From Clostridiales bacterium (GTDB lineage Bacteria > Bacillota > Clostridia > Monoglobales > Monoglobaceae): 21,531 bases of DNA. How positions within the stretch are numbered: position 1 is the first letter of the stretch; the number at the start of each line of letters is the position of its first letter. A program made the position numbers and the translations under genes. The DNA lies in assembly GCA_019419865.1 (NCBI GenBank), contig JAHZIG010000036.1, positions 1 through 21,531 on the forward strand. The letters run 5' to 3'. Positions 14,497 to 21,002 of the stretch are shown here, in pieces. The notes under the pieces are model-generated. The model was not told the DNA's origin, did not search any database, and saw nothing but the letters and a program-made list of their open reading frames with translations.

Positions 14497-14525
14497 ATTA
14501 TAGCGCTATTTGTTGAGCATGTCAA
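14497..14525 (-). promoter_or_regulatory. Promoter of the surface-protein gene
   Basis: A perfect TTGACA (14525-14520), a 17-nt spacer and a perfect TATAAT (14502-14497) on the minus strand. The predicted leader is about 130 nt long and contains a G-run and small hairpins (for example GCGT...ACGC), but no riboswitch class I recognise. Confidence 0.8.
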
Positions 14526-14706
14526 TCTTTTAAAAACTTTTCAGATATTTCACCAAAATATGCGAATACTGGAAGTGCAATTTTATTGATAAAAAATCTA
14601 TTTTTTAGGCGCTGAAAATCTTAGCTAATTTAAGTCGCCGCCGCGAATATAATTTTATAAAATATTTATAAATAGCCGATCTCAGATAATATTTCCATAA
14701 AAACTC

Positions 14707-14735
14707 TTGACAAAACGGTTACCTTGTGCTAACTT
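14707..14735 (+). promoter_or_regulatory. Promoter of the feo operon
   Basis: A perfect TTGACA (14707-14712), a 17-nt spacer and TAACTT (14730-14735), preceded by an extended -10 TGC. The -10 is poor, which often goes with regulated promoters. Confidence 0.5.
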
Positions 14736-14763
14736 ATAGATATGGGCGTTAGCGTGGACTAAC
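14718..14763. promoter_or_regulatory. Paired GTTA-N8-TAAC motifs at the feo promoter (candidate metalloregulator sites)
   Basis: GTTACCTTGTGCTAAC (14718-14733) lies across the spacer and -10, and GTTAGCGTGGACTAAC (14748-14763) lies 30 bp further, about three helical turns. Both are 16-bp sequences with GTTA...TAAC ends; the second has five-base arms. DtxR-family iron and manganese repressors use TTAG/CTAA-rich palindromes, so these are candidate operators. Assignment is by inference; no Fur box is clear. Confidence 0.4.
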
Positions 14764-14779
14764 TCCAAGTTGGATATAT

Positions 14780-14950
14780 GAGGTTAACGTGAAAGTACCT
14801 TTCACGTTAGCCTCCGGCAGGATTTAATTGCCCGCGCGAAATTTTCCTCGCATGGTATGCTCGGAAACGCGCATGGGCGTAATAATCTCTTATCATTCCT
14901 TGCCCTGCGGATAAGAGAGCTTTCATTATTATTAACGCCGACGCAGGGCG
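14780..14950 (+). promoter_or_regulatory. Highly structured 5' leader of the feo operon
   Basis: Three consecutive structures occupy the leader. The first is a 16-bp hairpin, 14780-14795 with 14799-14814, one G-T wobble and loop TAC. The second is an 18-bp interrupted hairpin: GCCC 14830-14833 with GGGC 14875-14878, GCGCG 14834-14838 with CGCGC 14868-14872, TTTCC 14843-14847 with GGAAA 14863-14867, GCAT 14850-14853 with ATGC 14857-14860. The third is TCTCTTATC 14886-14894 with GATAAGAGA 14910-14918, whose loop sequence GCCCTGCG (14902-14909) is complementary to CGCAGGGC (14942-14949), an apparent pseudoknot. No T-run follows the first hairpin. No known riboswitch class is recognised. Confidence 0.6.
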
Positions 14951-15040
14951 GCGGAATGGAGATTATTATAAAGAGTGCGGGCATGGCGGAGAGGATTCGC
15001 CGCGTACGAGGCGTTTATGAAAAAACGGAGGTTGATAGAT

Positions 15041-15253
15041 ATGCCATTGAGTATGATGAACGTCGGGCAGGAATGCGAGGTAGTCAGGGTCGGCGGCAAG
15101 GACGATATCAAGAGGTTTTTGGAATCGCTGGGCTTTGCGCCGGGCGGCAAGGTGACCGTGATATCGGAGACGTCGGGAAATTTGATAGTAAACGTTAAAG
15201 AATCTCGAGTGGCTATAAGCCGCGAGATGGCGAATAGGATAACGATAATATAG
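15041..15253 (+). CDS. feoA: FeoA domain protein (first copy)
   Basis: The 70-residue product is a small SH3-like FeoA domain. MPLSMMNVGQECEVVRVGGKDDIKRFLESLGFAPGGKVTVI contains the family's strand, then xxRFLxSLGFxPG helix-turn and a VTVIS strand; NLIVNVKESRVAISREMANRI ends it. FeoA proteins are cytoplasmic accessory factors of the FeoB ferrous iron transporter. ATG 15041 is preferred over an earlier in-frame ATG because CGGAGG lies about 9 nt upstream. It is the first gene of the operon, 43 nt before a second feoA. Confidence 0.9.
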   Translation: MPLSMMNVGQECEVVRVGGKDDIKRFLESLGFAPGGKVTVISETSGNLIVNVKESRVAISREMANRITII

Positions 15254-15296
15254 AAATTATATAAAGATTAAATATTAAATATATGGAGGGATAGCT

Positions 15297-15518
15297 TTGG
15301 CGACTCTTAAAGACGTAGGGATCGGCTCCACCGTTAAGGTTGTAAAACTGAACGGCTCGGGCGCCGTAAAACGCAGGATAATGGATATGGGCATAACCAA
15401 GGGGACGGAGATAACCGTTCGCAAGGTCGCTCCTCTCGGAGATCCCATGGAGCTCACCGTTCGCGGATACGAGCTTTCGCTGAGAAAGGCGGACGCGGAG
15501 AATATCGAGGTCGTTTAA
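15297..15518 (+). CDS. feoA: FeoA domain protein (second copy, TTG start)
   Basis: The 73-residue product has the FeoA pattern: IGSTVKVVKLNGSGAVKRRIMDMGITKGTEITVRKVAPLGDPMELTVRGYELSLRKADAENI. It is closer to the classical FeoA (MGITKG, APLGDP, LRKADAENI) than the first copy. The start codon is TTG at 15297, with GGAGGG 6 nt upstream. Two different FeoA domains ahead of feoB are common in Clostridia and suggest complementary roles in transporter assembly or control. Confidence 0.92.
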   Translation: MATLKDVGIGSTVKVVKLNGSGAVKRRIMDMGITKGTEITVRKVAPLGDPMELTVRGYELSLRKADAENIEVV

Positions 15519-15556
15519 CGGTCATATTCGATCCGGATATTTTTCGCGCGGACGAC

Positions 15557-15583
15557 GCCGGCGGCAGGTATCGTCGGCTTTTT
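15557..15583 (+). terminator. Terminator/attenuator between feoA and feoB
   Basis: GCCGGCGG (15557-15564) pairs with TCGTCGGC (15571-15578), two G-T wobbles, loop CAGGTA, followed immediately by TTTTT (15579-15583). It has the form of an intrinsic terminator inside the operon, 38 nt after the second feoA and about 49 nt before feoB. Partial termination would make feoA transcripts more abundant than feoB; regulated read-through is also possible. Confidence 0.6.
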
Positions 15584-15631
15584 AAAAGATTTTAGGTTAG
15601 CTGAGACTTACTTATGAAAGGGGATTTGGTA

Positions 15632-18139
15632 ATGTCAATAAGAATCGCGCTGGCGGGCAATCCCAACAGCGGTAAAACGACATTGTTCAACGCGCTTACC
15701 GGCGCCAATCAGTACGTGGGCAACTGGCCGGGAGTTACGGTTGAGAAAAAGGAAGGCAAACTCAAGAGCAATAAAGAAGTGGTGATAACAGACCTGCCCG
15801 GCATATATTCGTTATCGCCGTATACTCTTGAGGAGGTAGTGGCGAGAAATTATTTGATCAACGAGAAGCCGGACGCTATACTCAATATAGTAGACGGCTC
15901 GAACTTGGAGCGTAACCTGTATTTGACCACGCAGCTGCTCGAGCTGGGGATACCGGTCGTTATTGCGGTAAACATGATGGATATCGTGCGTAAGAACGGG
16001 GATAAGATTAACTGTAAGAAATTATCTCAGGCGCTCGGCTGCGAGGTATACGAGATCTCGGCCCTCAAAAACGACGGCGTAACGGCGGCGGCGAACGCGG
16101 CGGTAGCGGCGGCCAAAAAGGGCAAGGCGGAGGTCAAGCACAGCTTTAATCAAAGCGTCGAGGACGCAATAAGCGAGATAGAGGAAAAGCTGGTCGGCGT
16201 GGACCCGGCGCAGAAGCGTTTCTACGCGATCAAGTTGTTCGAGAGAGACGACAAGCTCCAAGAGGTATTAAGACCCTTGCCGGACGTCGAGGATATTATT
16301 ACCAAGGCGGAGAAAGAGTTCGACGACGACAGCGAGAGTATTATCACGAACGAGAGATACGTATACATATCTTCTATAATCAAGGGTTGCTACGAGAAAA
16401 AGAGCAAGAATAAGCTGACGAGATCGGATAAGATAGACAGGGTGGTCACAAACAGATGGGCGGCGCTGCCTATTTTCGCGGTAGTCATGATAATCGTCTA
16501 TTACGTGTCGGTCACGACCGTGGGAACGTGGGCGACCGACTGGGCTAACGACGGAGTTTTCGGCGACGGCTGGCGTTTGTTCGGCATAGGCTCGGGCGCT
16601 TATGAAGAAGCGAGCGGCGAGTACGAGACCGAGACGGCCAAGATAGACGCGTATTTAGCGGCCGCTGAAGAAGAGGGGATAGCGACGGACGAAGTATCCG
16701 AAGCGCTTGCGTTCGACCCCGAGGCGGAGCCGGAAGAGGACGCGGTCATAACGTCGGAGACGGACGCGGAAGCCGCTATAGCCGCTTTTACGGCGGAGGC
16801 GGAAGCGATTAATCTCACGGCGGACGCTGAGATACTGAACGAGGACGGAGAGGTCGAGGAGACCATCCCGGTGGCGCTCGCCGATTTTGAGTCGGCGATC
16901 GAGGCGGAGGAGCCGGATCCGGCGGATTACGGGATCTGGATCCCGGGTATCCCCGTACTTGTCGAGAACTTACTGAACGCTATAGGCACGGCCGATTGGC
17001 TGAGCGCGCTGATACTCGACGGTATCGTAGCCGGAGTAGGCGCGGTGCTCGGGTTCGTACCTCAGATACTCGTGCTGTTCATATTCCTCGCATTCCTTGA
17101 AGGCTGCGGATATATGGCGAGGATCGCGTTTATCATGGATAGGATATTCAGAAAGTTCGGCCTTTCGGGCAAATCTTTCATACCTATGCTCATAGGCACG
17201 GGCTGCGGCGTTCCGGGCGTTATGGCCTCGAGAACGATAGAGAACGACCGCGACCGCAAGATGACGATAATGACGACGACGTTTATACCCTGCGGCGCAA
17301 AGCTGCCTATCATAGCTTTGATCGCGGGAGCGCTCTTCGACGGGGCTTGGTGGGTCGCGCCGAGCGCGTACTTTGTCGGCATAGCGGCCATAATCACCTC
17401 GGGTATAATCCTTAAGAAGACCAAGATGTTTGCGGGAGACCCCGCTCCGTTCGTTATGGAGCTTCCGGCGTACCACCTGCCGACCGTAGGCTCGGTACTC
17501 AGGAGTATGTGGGAGCGCGGCTGGTCGTTTATCAAGAAGGCCGGAACGATAATCCTGCTTTCGACGATATTCATCTGGTTCACATCCTCGTACGGGTTCT
17601 CGGACGGAGGCTTCGGCGCCGTCGATATGGACGAGAGCCTGCTCGCGGCGATAGGCAGAGGCTTCTCGTGGATATTCGTACCTCTCGGCTTCGGCGATTG
17701 GCAGTCGGCGGTCGCGGCTATCACGGGTCTGGTCGCAAAGGAGAACGTCGTGGCTACGTTCGGTATCCTCTACGGTTTCGCCGAGGTAGCCGAGGACGGA
17801 GCGGAGATCTGGCCGGCGCTGGCGGCGAGCTTCACGACCATTTCGGCGTATGCGTTTCTGGTGTTCAACCTGCTCTGCGCGCCTTGCTTTGCGGCTATGG
17901 GCGCCATCAAGCGGGAGATGAACAACGCGAAGTGGTTCTGGTTCGCGATAGGTTATCAGACGATATTCGCTTACTGCGTGGCGCTCTGCGTATACCAGCT
18001 CGGAACCTGGTTCACGGGCGGCGGGTTCGGTATCTGGACGTTCGTCGCGATACTGCTCGTAATAGCTTTCATATACCTGCTGGTAAGACCTTATAAGGAA
18101 TCAGACAGATTAAAGACCGGCAAGCTTGTAAGAGAATAA
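15632..18139 (+). CDS. feoB: FeoB ferrous iron transporter
   Basis: The 835-residue product is FeoB, the inner-membrane Fe(II) permease with a cytosolic G domain. G1 is GNPNSGKTT (9-17), the switch region VGNWPGVTVE (29-38), G3 DLPG (54-57), G4 NMMD (114-117) and G5 SALK (143-146). The GDI-like helical domain follows (to about 270), then the permease with Gate motifs (GTGCGVPGVMASRT and PCGAKLPIIALI; GLVAKENVVATFGILYG; APCFAAMGAIKREM). Unusual is an acidic Ala/Glu/Asp-rich stretch of about 110 residues (about 318-430) between the first two membrane segments. ATG 15632 is chosen over 15614 because AAGGGGA (15618-15624) lies between them at ideal spacing. Confidence 0.95.
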   Translation: MSIRIALAGNPNSGKTTLFNALTGANQYVGNWPGVTVEKKEGKLKSNKEVVITDLPGIYSLSPYTLEEVVARNYLINEKPDAILNIVDGSNLERNLYLTTQLLELGIPVVIAVNMMDIVRKNGDKINCKKLSQALGCEVYEISALKNDGVTAAANAAVAAAKKGKAEVKHSFNQSVEDAISEIEEKLVGVDPAQKRFYAIKLFERDDKLQEVLRPLPDVEDIITKAEKEFDDDSESIITNERYVYISSIIKGCYEKKSKNKLTRSDKIDRVVTNRWAALPIFAVVMIIVYYVSVTTVGTWATDWANDGVFGDGWRLFGIGSGAYEEASGEYETETAKIDAYLAAAEEEGIATDEVSEALAFDPEAEPEEDAVITSETDAEAAIAAFTAEAEAINLTADAEILNEDGEVEETIPVALADFESAIEAEEPDPADYGIWIPGIPVLVENLLNAIGTADWLSALILDGIVAGVGAVLGFVPQILVLFIFLAFLEGCGYMARIAFIMDRIFRKFGLSGKSFIPMLIGTGCGVPGVMASRTIENDRDRKMTIMTTTFIPCGAKLPIIALIAGALFDGAWWVAPSAYFVGIAAIITSGIILKKTKMFAGDPAPFVMELPAYHLPTVGSVLRSMWERGWSFIKKAGTIILLSTIFIWFTSSYGFSDGGFGAVDMDESLLAAIGRGFSWIFVPLGFGDWQSAVAAITGLVAKENVVATFGILYGFAEVAEDGAEIWPALAASFTTISAYAFLVFNLLCAPCFAAMGAIKREMNNAKWFWFAIGYQTIFAYCVALCVYQLGTWFTGGGFGIWTFVAILLVIAFIYLLVRPYKESDRLKTGKLVRE

Positions 18140-18190
18140 TCGAGTTTCAAAGCGGCGGTACGCGGTATATCCAAATATCGCCGCATGAGC

Positions 18191-18222
18191 GGAGTCCGCG
18201 CGGCGAGCGCGGCCCGGACTCT
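18191..18222. other. GC-rich hairpin downstream of feoB
   Basis: GAGTCCG (18192-18198) pairs with CGGACTC (18215-18221), extended inside by CGCG with CGCG. There is no T-run, so it may stabilise the 3' end or be a weak terminator. The remainder of 18140-18366 holds only the next gene's promoter. Confidence 0.4.
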
Positions 18223-18292
18223 GAAACGGACGCCGCCGGGTCTGATCCGAGTTTTGCAAACGGATAAAAATAATTAGTTTTAAGCGTACGTA

Positions 18293-18321
18293 TTTACAAA
18301 ACGCCGGGATCGGAGTATAGT
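18293..18321 (+). promoter_or_regulatory. Promoter of the FeoB-associated gene
   Basis: TTTACA (18293-18298), a 17-nt spacer and TATAGT (18316-18321) lie about 45 nt before the start codon, so the gene can be transcribed separately from feoB. Confidence 0.6.
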
Positions 18322-18366
18322 ATATACAGACGACGAGGCGGCGCGTCCTGAAAAGGGGGAAATAAT

Positions 18367-18561
18367 ATGGGATTTATAGCGCAGAATATAGGCACGATAA
18401 TAGTAGGACTTATCCTGCTGGCCATAGTGGCTTTAATAGTAAGAAAACTCGTCCGCGACAAGCGCAGCGGAAAAGGCGGCTGCGGCTGCGGCTGCGAGAA
18501 CTGCGCCATGGGATGTAATCATCGACACGCTCAGGCGGCGAAAAAGTCGCCGAACAGATAA
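18367..18561 (+). CDS. FeoB-associated Cys-rich membrane protein
   Basis: The 64-residue product has one N-terminal membrane helix (IGTIIVGLILLAIVALIV, 8-25). A basic patch follows (RKLVRDKRSGK) and then a cysteine cluster GCGCGCENCAMGC (38-50) ending with a His/Lys-rich tail. This is the pattern of the FeoB-associated Cys-rich membrane protein family, usually encoded right after feoB. The cytosol-facing cysteines could bind iron delivered by FeoB. AAAGGGGGA lies 6-7 nt before ATG. Confidence 0.92.
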   Translation: MGFIAQNIGTIIVGLILLAIVALIVRKLVRDKRSGKGGCGCGCENCAMGCNHRHAQAAKKSPNR

Positions 18562-18593
18562 ATAGGATTTTCCGGACAATTTTTCCTTTACCC

Positions 18594-18629
18594 AAAAAGG
18601 CCCGCTTCTTTTACGGAGCGGGCTTTTTG
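18594..18629 (+). terminator. Terminator of the feo region
   Basis: AAAAAG then GCCCGCT (18600-18606) pairs with AGCGGGC (18617-18623) followed by TTTTT. A strong stem with A/T flanks, 33 nt after the preceding stop, makes a standard, probably bidirectional, terminator. Confidence 0.88.
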
Positions 18630-18680
18630 AGGTTTGGGGATAGAAATAACGTCGACCTGACGGATAGGTGGAAGCGATAA

Positions 18681-18718
18681 AAAAGGCGGTTGGAAACCGG
18701 GACGCTCCAACCGCTTTT
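18681..18718 (-). terminator. Terminator of the 57-residue RHH gene (GCGGTTGGA-type)
   Basis: GCGGTTGGA (18686-18694) pairs with TCCAACCGC (18706-18714). On the minus strand it is followed by CTTTTTTATC, so it terminates the gene ending at 18817. The plus strand also has a short T-run. The same arms recur at 19972-20005. Confidence 0.75.
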
Positions 18719-18816
18719 AATTTGAAAAAGTATATTATTATTTTTAGAAATCACATTTGCTTTACCGACAAGCATTTTTACGAGAACGCTCGGCGGCTCT
18801 TGCTCGCCTACAGGGA

Positions 18817-18990
18817 TTACTTTTTTCCATTTATTATTAGTTCTATGCCCTTCCTGACGACGTCCGTTCTTGTTAAATTGTTTTCAGCGCAATATTTTTG
18901 GAGCCTACTGTCAGTATCGGCGTCAATCCTCGCCTTGACCGTTATTGTCTTGGGATTGTCGCTCTTTGGTCTTCCTGTTTTGTTACCCAT
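18817..18990 (-). CDS. Small ribbon-helix-helix regulator (57 residues)
   Basis: A 58-codon frame (57 residues plus stop) starts MGNKTGRPKSDNPKTITVKA and continues with RIDADTDSRLQKYCAENNLT, then RTDVVRKGIELIINGKK. The GRPKSDNPK lead, a beta strand (TITVKARID) and two helices with TRTDVVRKGIE match CopG/Arc-type ribbon-helix-helix DNA-binding proteins. It shares GRPKSDNPK and the (R)xGIE helix with the protein at 19247, so they are paralogues. GAGGTAG precedes ATG. It has a consensus promoter overlapped by a near-palindrome, suggesting autoregulation. No toxin partner is adjacent, so it may be an orphan antitoxin or a stand-alone repressor. Confidence 0.85.
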   Translation of the reverse strand: MGNKTGRPKSDNPKTITVKARIDADTDSRLQKYCAENNLTRTDVVRKGIELIINGKK

Positions 18991-19017
18991 TTTCTACCTC
19001 ACTTTCTGTGTCACGAT

Positions 19018-19049
19018 AGTATTATATATTACTGAGGAAGAAATGTCAA
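19018..19049 (-). promoter_or_regulatory. Promoter and candidate operator of the 57-residue RHH gene
   Basis: A perfect TTGACA (19049-19044), a 17-nt spacer and a perfect TATAAT (19026-19021) on the minus strand. AGTATTATATATTACT (19018-19033) is palindromic at 14 of 16 positions and covers the -10, a plausible site for the RHH protein itself. Confidence 0.75.
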
Positions 19050-19187
19050 CTTAAAAATTGAAAATAGCTATAAAAGCATGAAATCAGAAAAACTATTATT
19101 CAAAGAAAAATGTTCATAAGTTATAAGCTGATCCGCACGTTGTCGGATTTATGGCTTAGTTGTTTTTGCAAAATTTTTTATTTTTAC

Positions 19188-19216
19188 TCGACTTTTGCGT
19201 ACATATAAGATATAAT
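19188..19216 (+). promoter_or_regulatory. Promoter of the 59-residue RHH gene
   Basis: TCGACT (19188-19193), a 17-nt spacer and a perfect TATAAT (19211-19216), about 25 nt before the ribosome binding site of the gene at 19247. The -35 matches four of six positions. Confidence 0.55.
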
Positions 19217-19246
19217 ATTTATAAACACAGAAAGAGAGGCGAGTTT

Positions 19247-19426
19247 ATGAGTCCAAGGACTGGCAGACCCAAATCAGATAATCCGAAATCAACTCAGATA
19301 GCTGTTCGATTGGATAAGATCACCTTAGAAAAGTTAGACAAAGTAGCGCAAAGTAATTCGGAAACAAGAGTTCAGACTATTAGAAGAGGTATCGAAAAGC
19401 TTTATTCAGAATTAATAAATGAATAA
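19247..19426 (+). CDS. Ribbon-helix-helix regulator (59 residues)
   Basis: The product reads MSPRTGRPKSDNPKSTQIAV at its N-terminus, then RLDKITLEKLDKVAQ and ETRVQTIRRGIEKLYSEL, the strand-helix-helix of CopG/Arc-type DNA-binding proteins. ATG 19247 is chosen over an upstream in-frame ATG because AGAGAGGCGAG precedes it and GRPKSDNPK then aligns with the paralogue at 18817-18990. The upstream ATG lies before the promoter -10. The two RHH genes diverge from a 256-bp intergenic region. No toxin gene follows within 279 nt. Confidence 0.85.
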   Translation: MSPRTGRPKSDNPKSTQIAVRLDKITLEKLDKVAQSNSETRVQTIRRGIEKLYSELINE

Positions 19427-19494
19427 TCCAATTTGCTTAGGAGTTTGATATAGATCTGTGTTTGGATAATTTTTTATATTAATATAAATTCTTC

Positions 19495-19539
19495 TTGACT
19501 TTTTGGATACCATAATATATAATAGATTTAATGGTATTC
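19495..19539 (+). promoter_or_regulatory. Promoter with flanking inverted repeat, upstream of the 67-residue protein
   Basis: TTGACT (19495-19500), a 17-nt spacer and a perfect TATAAT (19518-19523). GATACCAT (19506-19513) and ATGGTATT (19531-19538) form an inverted repeat around the -10 (seven of eight pairs), a candidate operator. Confidence 0.6.
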
Positions 19540-19582
19540 AAAAACATTTATGAAGTGTGGAAAAAATTAAGATTTTAAAATA

Positions 19583-19672
19583 GAACGCTCGGGATCCCGG
19601 AAAAGATATCGAGCGTTCCACAAAAACCACCGGAAGTTATCCGATAAATCTATTATATCAGGTATCTTCCGG
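19583..19672 (+). promoter_or_regulatory. Two leader hairpins before the 67-residue protein
   Basis: GAACGCTCG (19583-19591) pairs with CGAGCGTTC (19610-19618), and CCGGAAG (19630-19636) with CTTCCGG (19666-19672). With the promoter at 19495-19523 this gives a leader of about 175 nt ending in CAGGAGG. Neither stem has a clear T-run. They may be regulatory, or the first may be a weak terminator. Confidence 0.45.
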
Positions 19673-19705
19673 AATTTCAACAGAAATTTTCAGGAGGATT
19701 TTAAA

Positions 19706-19909
19706 ATGACGCAGGAAGAATTAGAAAAAAGGCTGATAGATCTGGAATATAAGGCGAGCGGAGCGGCGTCGCTCTGCGGCTGTCTCGCGCGTCTCGACCT
19801 TGACGGCGCGGCGGGCGTATGGCCTTACATAAGCGGCGCGCTTCAGGTAGTAGGCGATATGACGAACGAAATCCACGGCGAGATACTTCAGCTTTACGCA
19901 GATTGCTAA
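19706..19909 (+). CDS. Small protein of unknown function (67 residues)
   Basis: I do not recognise this protein. It begins with an acidic helix (MTQEELEKRLIDLEYKASGAA), has a Cys pair (SLCGCLARLDL, about 23-33), a GVWPYISGALQVVGD segment and ends in EIHGEILQLYADC. It has no signal peptide or membrane segment and should be a compact, mostly helical cytosolic protein. CAGGAGG about 8 nt before ATG supports the start, and a promoter, hairpin leader and terminator frame it as a single-gene unit. The high G+C of the codons agrees with native genes here. Confidence 0.7.
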   Translation: MTQEELEKRLIDLEYKASGAASLCGCLARLDLDGAAGVWPYISGALQVVGDMTNEIHGEILQLYADC

Positions 19910-19969
19910 ACTCCGATACGGCGGATATAAAGCCGCGGATCTGAGCGCGGAGAACTGATTTTTTAAATA

Positions 19970-20012
19970 AAAAGCGGTTGGAGCATATCGACGTTCCAAC
20001 CGTTTATTTTTT
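19970..20012. terminator. Bidirectional terminator between convergent genes
   Basis: AAGCGGTTGGA (19972-19982) pairs with TCCAACCGTTT (19995-20005), followed by ATTTTTTT on the plus strand and, on the minus strand, CTTTTTATTT. It serves the gene ending at 19909 (plus) and the zinc-ribbon gene ending at 20097 (minus). The arms are the same as at 18686-18714. Confidence 0.85.
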
Positions 20013-20096
20013 TATGCTTTATTTTTTACGCTTATCCGTCGTCCGGGATAGATCCGGCCGGCCGCTTTTCTGTTCGGCGAGCTGTAGCCGCCGCGT

Positions 20097-21002
20097 TTAA
20101 GCCAATATATCTATAGTTCCTTCGCTCTCCGACTCGTATATTATCAGGTATTCGTTGCCCTTTGTATATTGGGTGGAGATAGAGGTATCGGTCGTCTGAG
20201 GTTCGTCGGGAACGAAGCCCTCCTGCTTCAGCGCCTCTTTATATTGGTCGAGCGCGGATTTGTCGTATTTATAGCTGTAGATATACGCGTCCTGATAGCT
20301 CTGAACGCCGGTCGGGAGCTGACCCGTCACGCTCTCGAACGTGGGGATCGTGGAGTTCGCGTAGCGTCCCTCTGAGAACGTATCCGGCTGGTTAGAACTT
20401 CCGTCGTTTCCGTAGCCGTAACCGTTTCCAAAGCCGCCCGAGCCGTCGGAACCGCCAAAACCGCCGGAGCCGTCCGAGCCGTAACCGTCGCTGTAGGAGC
20501 CGTAGGGCTGGGAATTATCGCCTATGTACCATTCGTAATGTCCGTTGAAGTGGGATATAGCGAAAGTTACCGCCGCGATCATTCCGACGAAGATTATTAT
20601 TATCGCCGCGATCGCGCAGATACCCGCGATCCATACGTTGCGCTTATGTTTTTTCGCGATCTCTTCGGGGGTCTTGCTTATCTCGCCCTGGTAGTGCGGT
20701 ACGGAGCCTCCGGGCGGCGGATTATACGCGTTTTGAGACGTTCCGGTCTGCGAAGTCCAGGCGTTGGAAGCGCCGGCCTGGGAAGTCTCGGTCTGCGAAG
20801 TCCAGGCGTTGGAAGCGCCGGCCTGGGAGGTCTCGGTCTGCGAAGTCCAAGCGTTGGAAGCGCCGGCCTGTGAGGTCTCCGTCTGCGAAGGATCCGCGCC
20901 CGTCTGCGTTTCAGATCCGCTTGTATTCGCGATCATCTTACCGCATTTGGGGCAAAACTTCATATTAGGCTCTAAGTTCGAGCCGCAATTGATACAATAC
21001 AT
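20097..21002 (-). CDS. Zinc-ribbon single-pass membrane protein with 15-residue repeats
   Basis: The 301-residue product begins with a zinc ribbon (MYCINCGSNLEPNMKFCPKCGKMI; Cys3, Cys6, Cys17, Cys20). A Ser/Thr/Gln linker follows with three identical 15-residue repeats (residues 41-85), then a basic stretch (KKHKRN) and one membrane helix (about 123-149). Beyond it are a Gly/Ser/Tyr-rich segment (165-205) and a C-terminal alpha/beta domain (about 212-301) I cannot name. The ribbon is probably cytosolic and the C-terminal domain outside. Such zinc-ribbon membrane proteins are common in Clostridia without a defined role. AGAGGTGA precedes the start. Confidence 0.8.
   Translation of the reverse strand: MYCINCGSNLEPNMKFCPKCGKMIANTSGSETQTGADPSQTETSQAGASNAWTSQTETSQAGASNAWTSQTETSQAGASNAWTSQTGTSQNAYNPPPGGSVPHYQGEISKTPEEIAKKHKRNVWIAGICAIAAIIIIFVGMIAAVTFAISHFNGHYEWYIGDNSQPYGSYSDGYGSDGSGGFGGSDGSGGFGNGYGYGNDGSSNQPDTFSEGRYANSTIPTFESVTGQLPTGVQSYQDAYIYSYKYDKSALDQYKEALKQEGFVPDEPQTTDTSISTQYTKGNEYLIIYESESEGTIDILA
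20748..20882 (-). repeat. 45-bp tandem repeats (three copies) in the zinc-ribbon gene
   Basis: Three copies encode TETSQAGASNAWTSQ identically at protein level, with a few synonymous differences in DNA. They lie in the linker between zinc ribbon and membrane helix, so copy number would change linker length. Confidence 0.9.

Noticed and set aside
14780..14950. NiCo (czcD) riboswitch upstream of feo
   Set aside because: I considered it because that class occurs near metal transporters, but the characteristic GGGACAG and four-way junction pattern is not found.
14857..15198. Open frame of 113 codons overlapping the feo leader and feoA
   Set aside because: Out of frame with feoA, no ribosome site, arginine-rich product typical of a shadow frame; the region is better explained as structured leader plus feoA.
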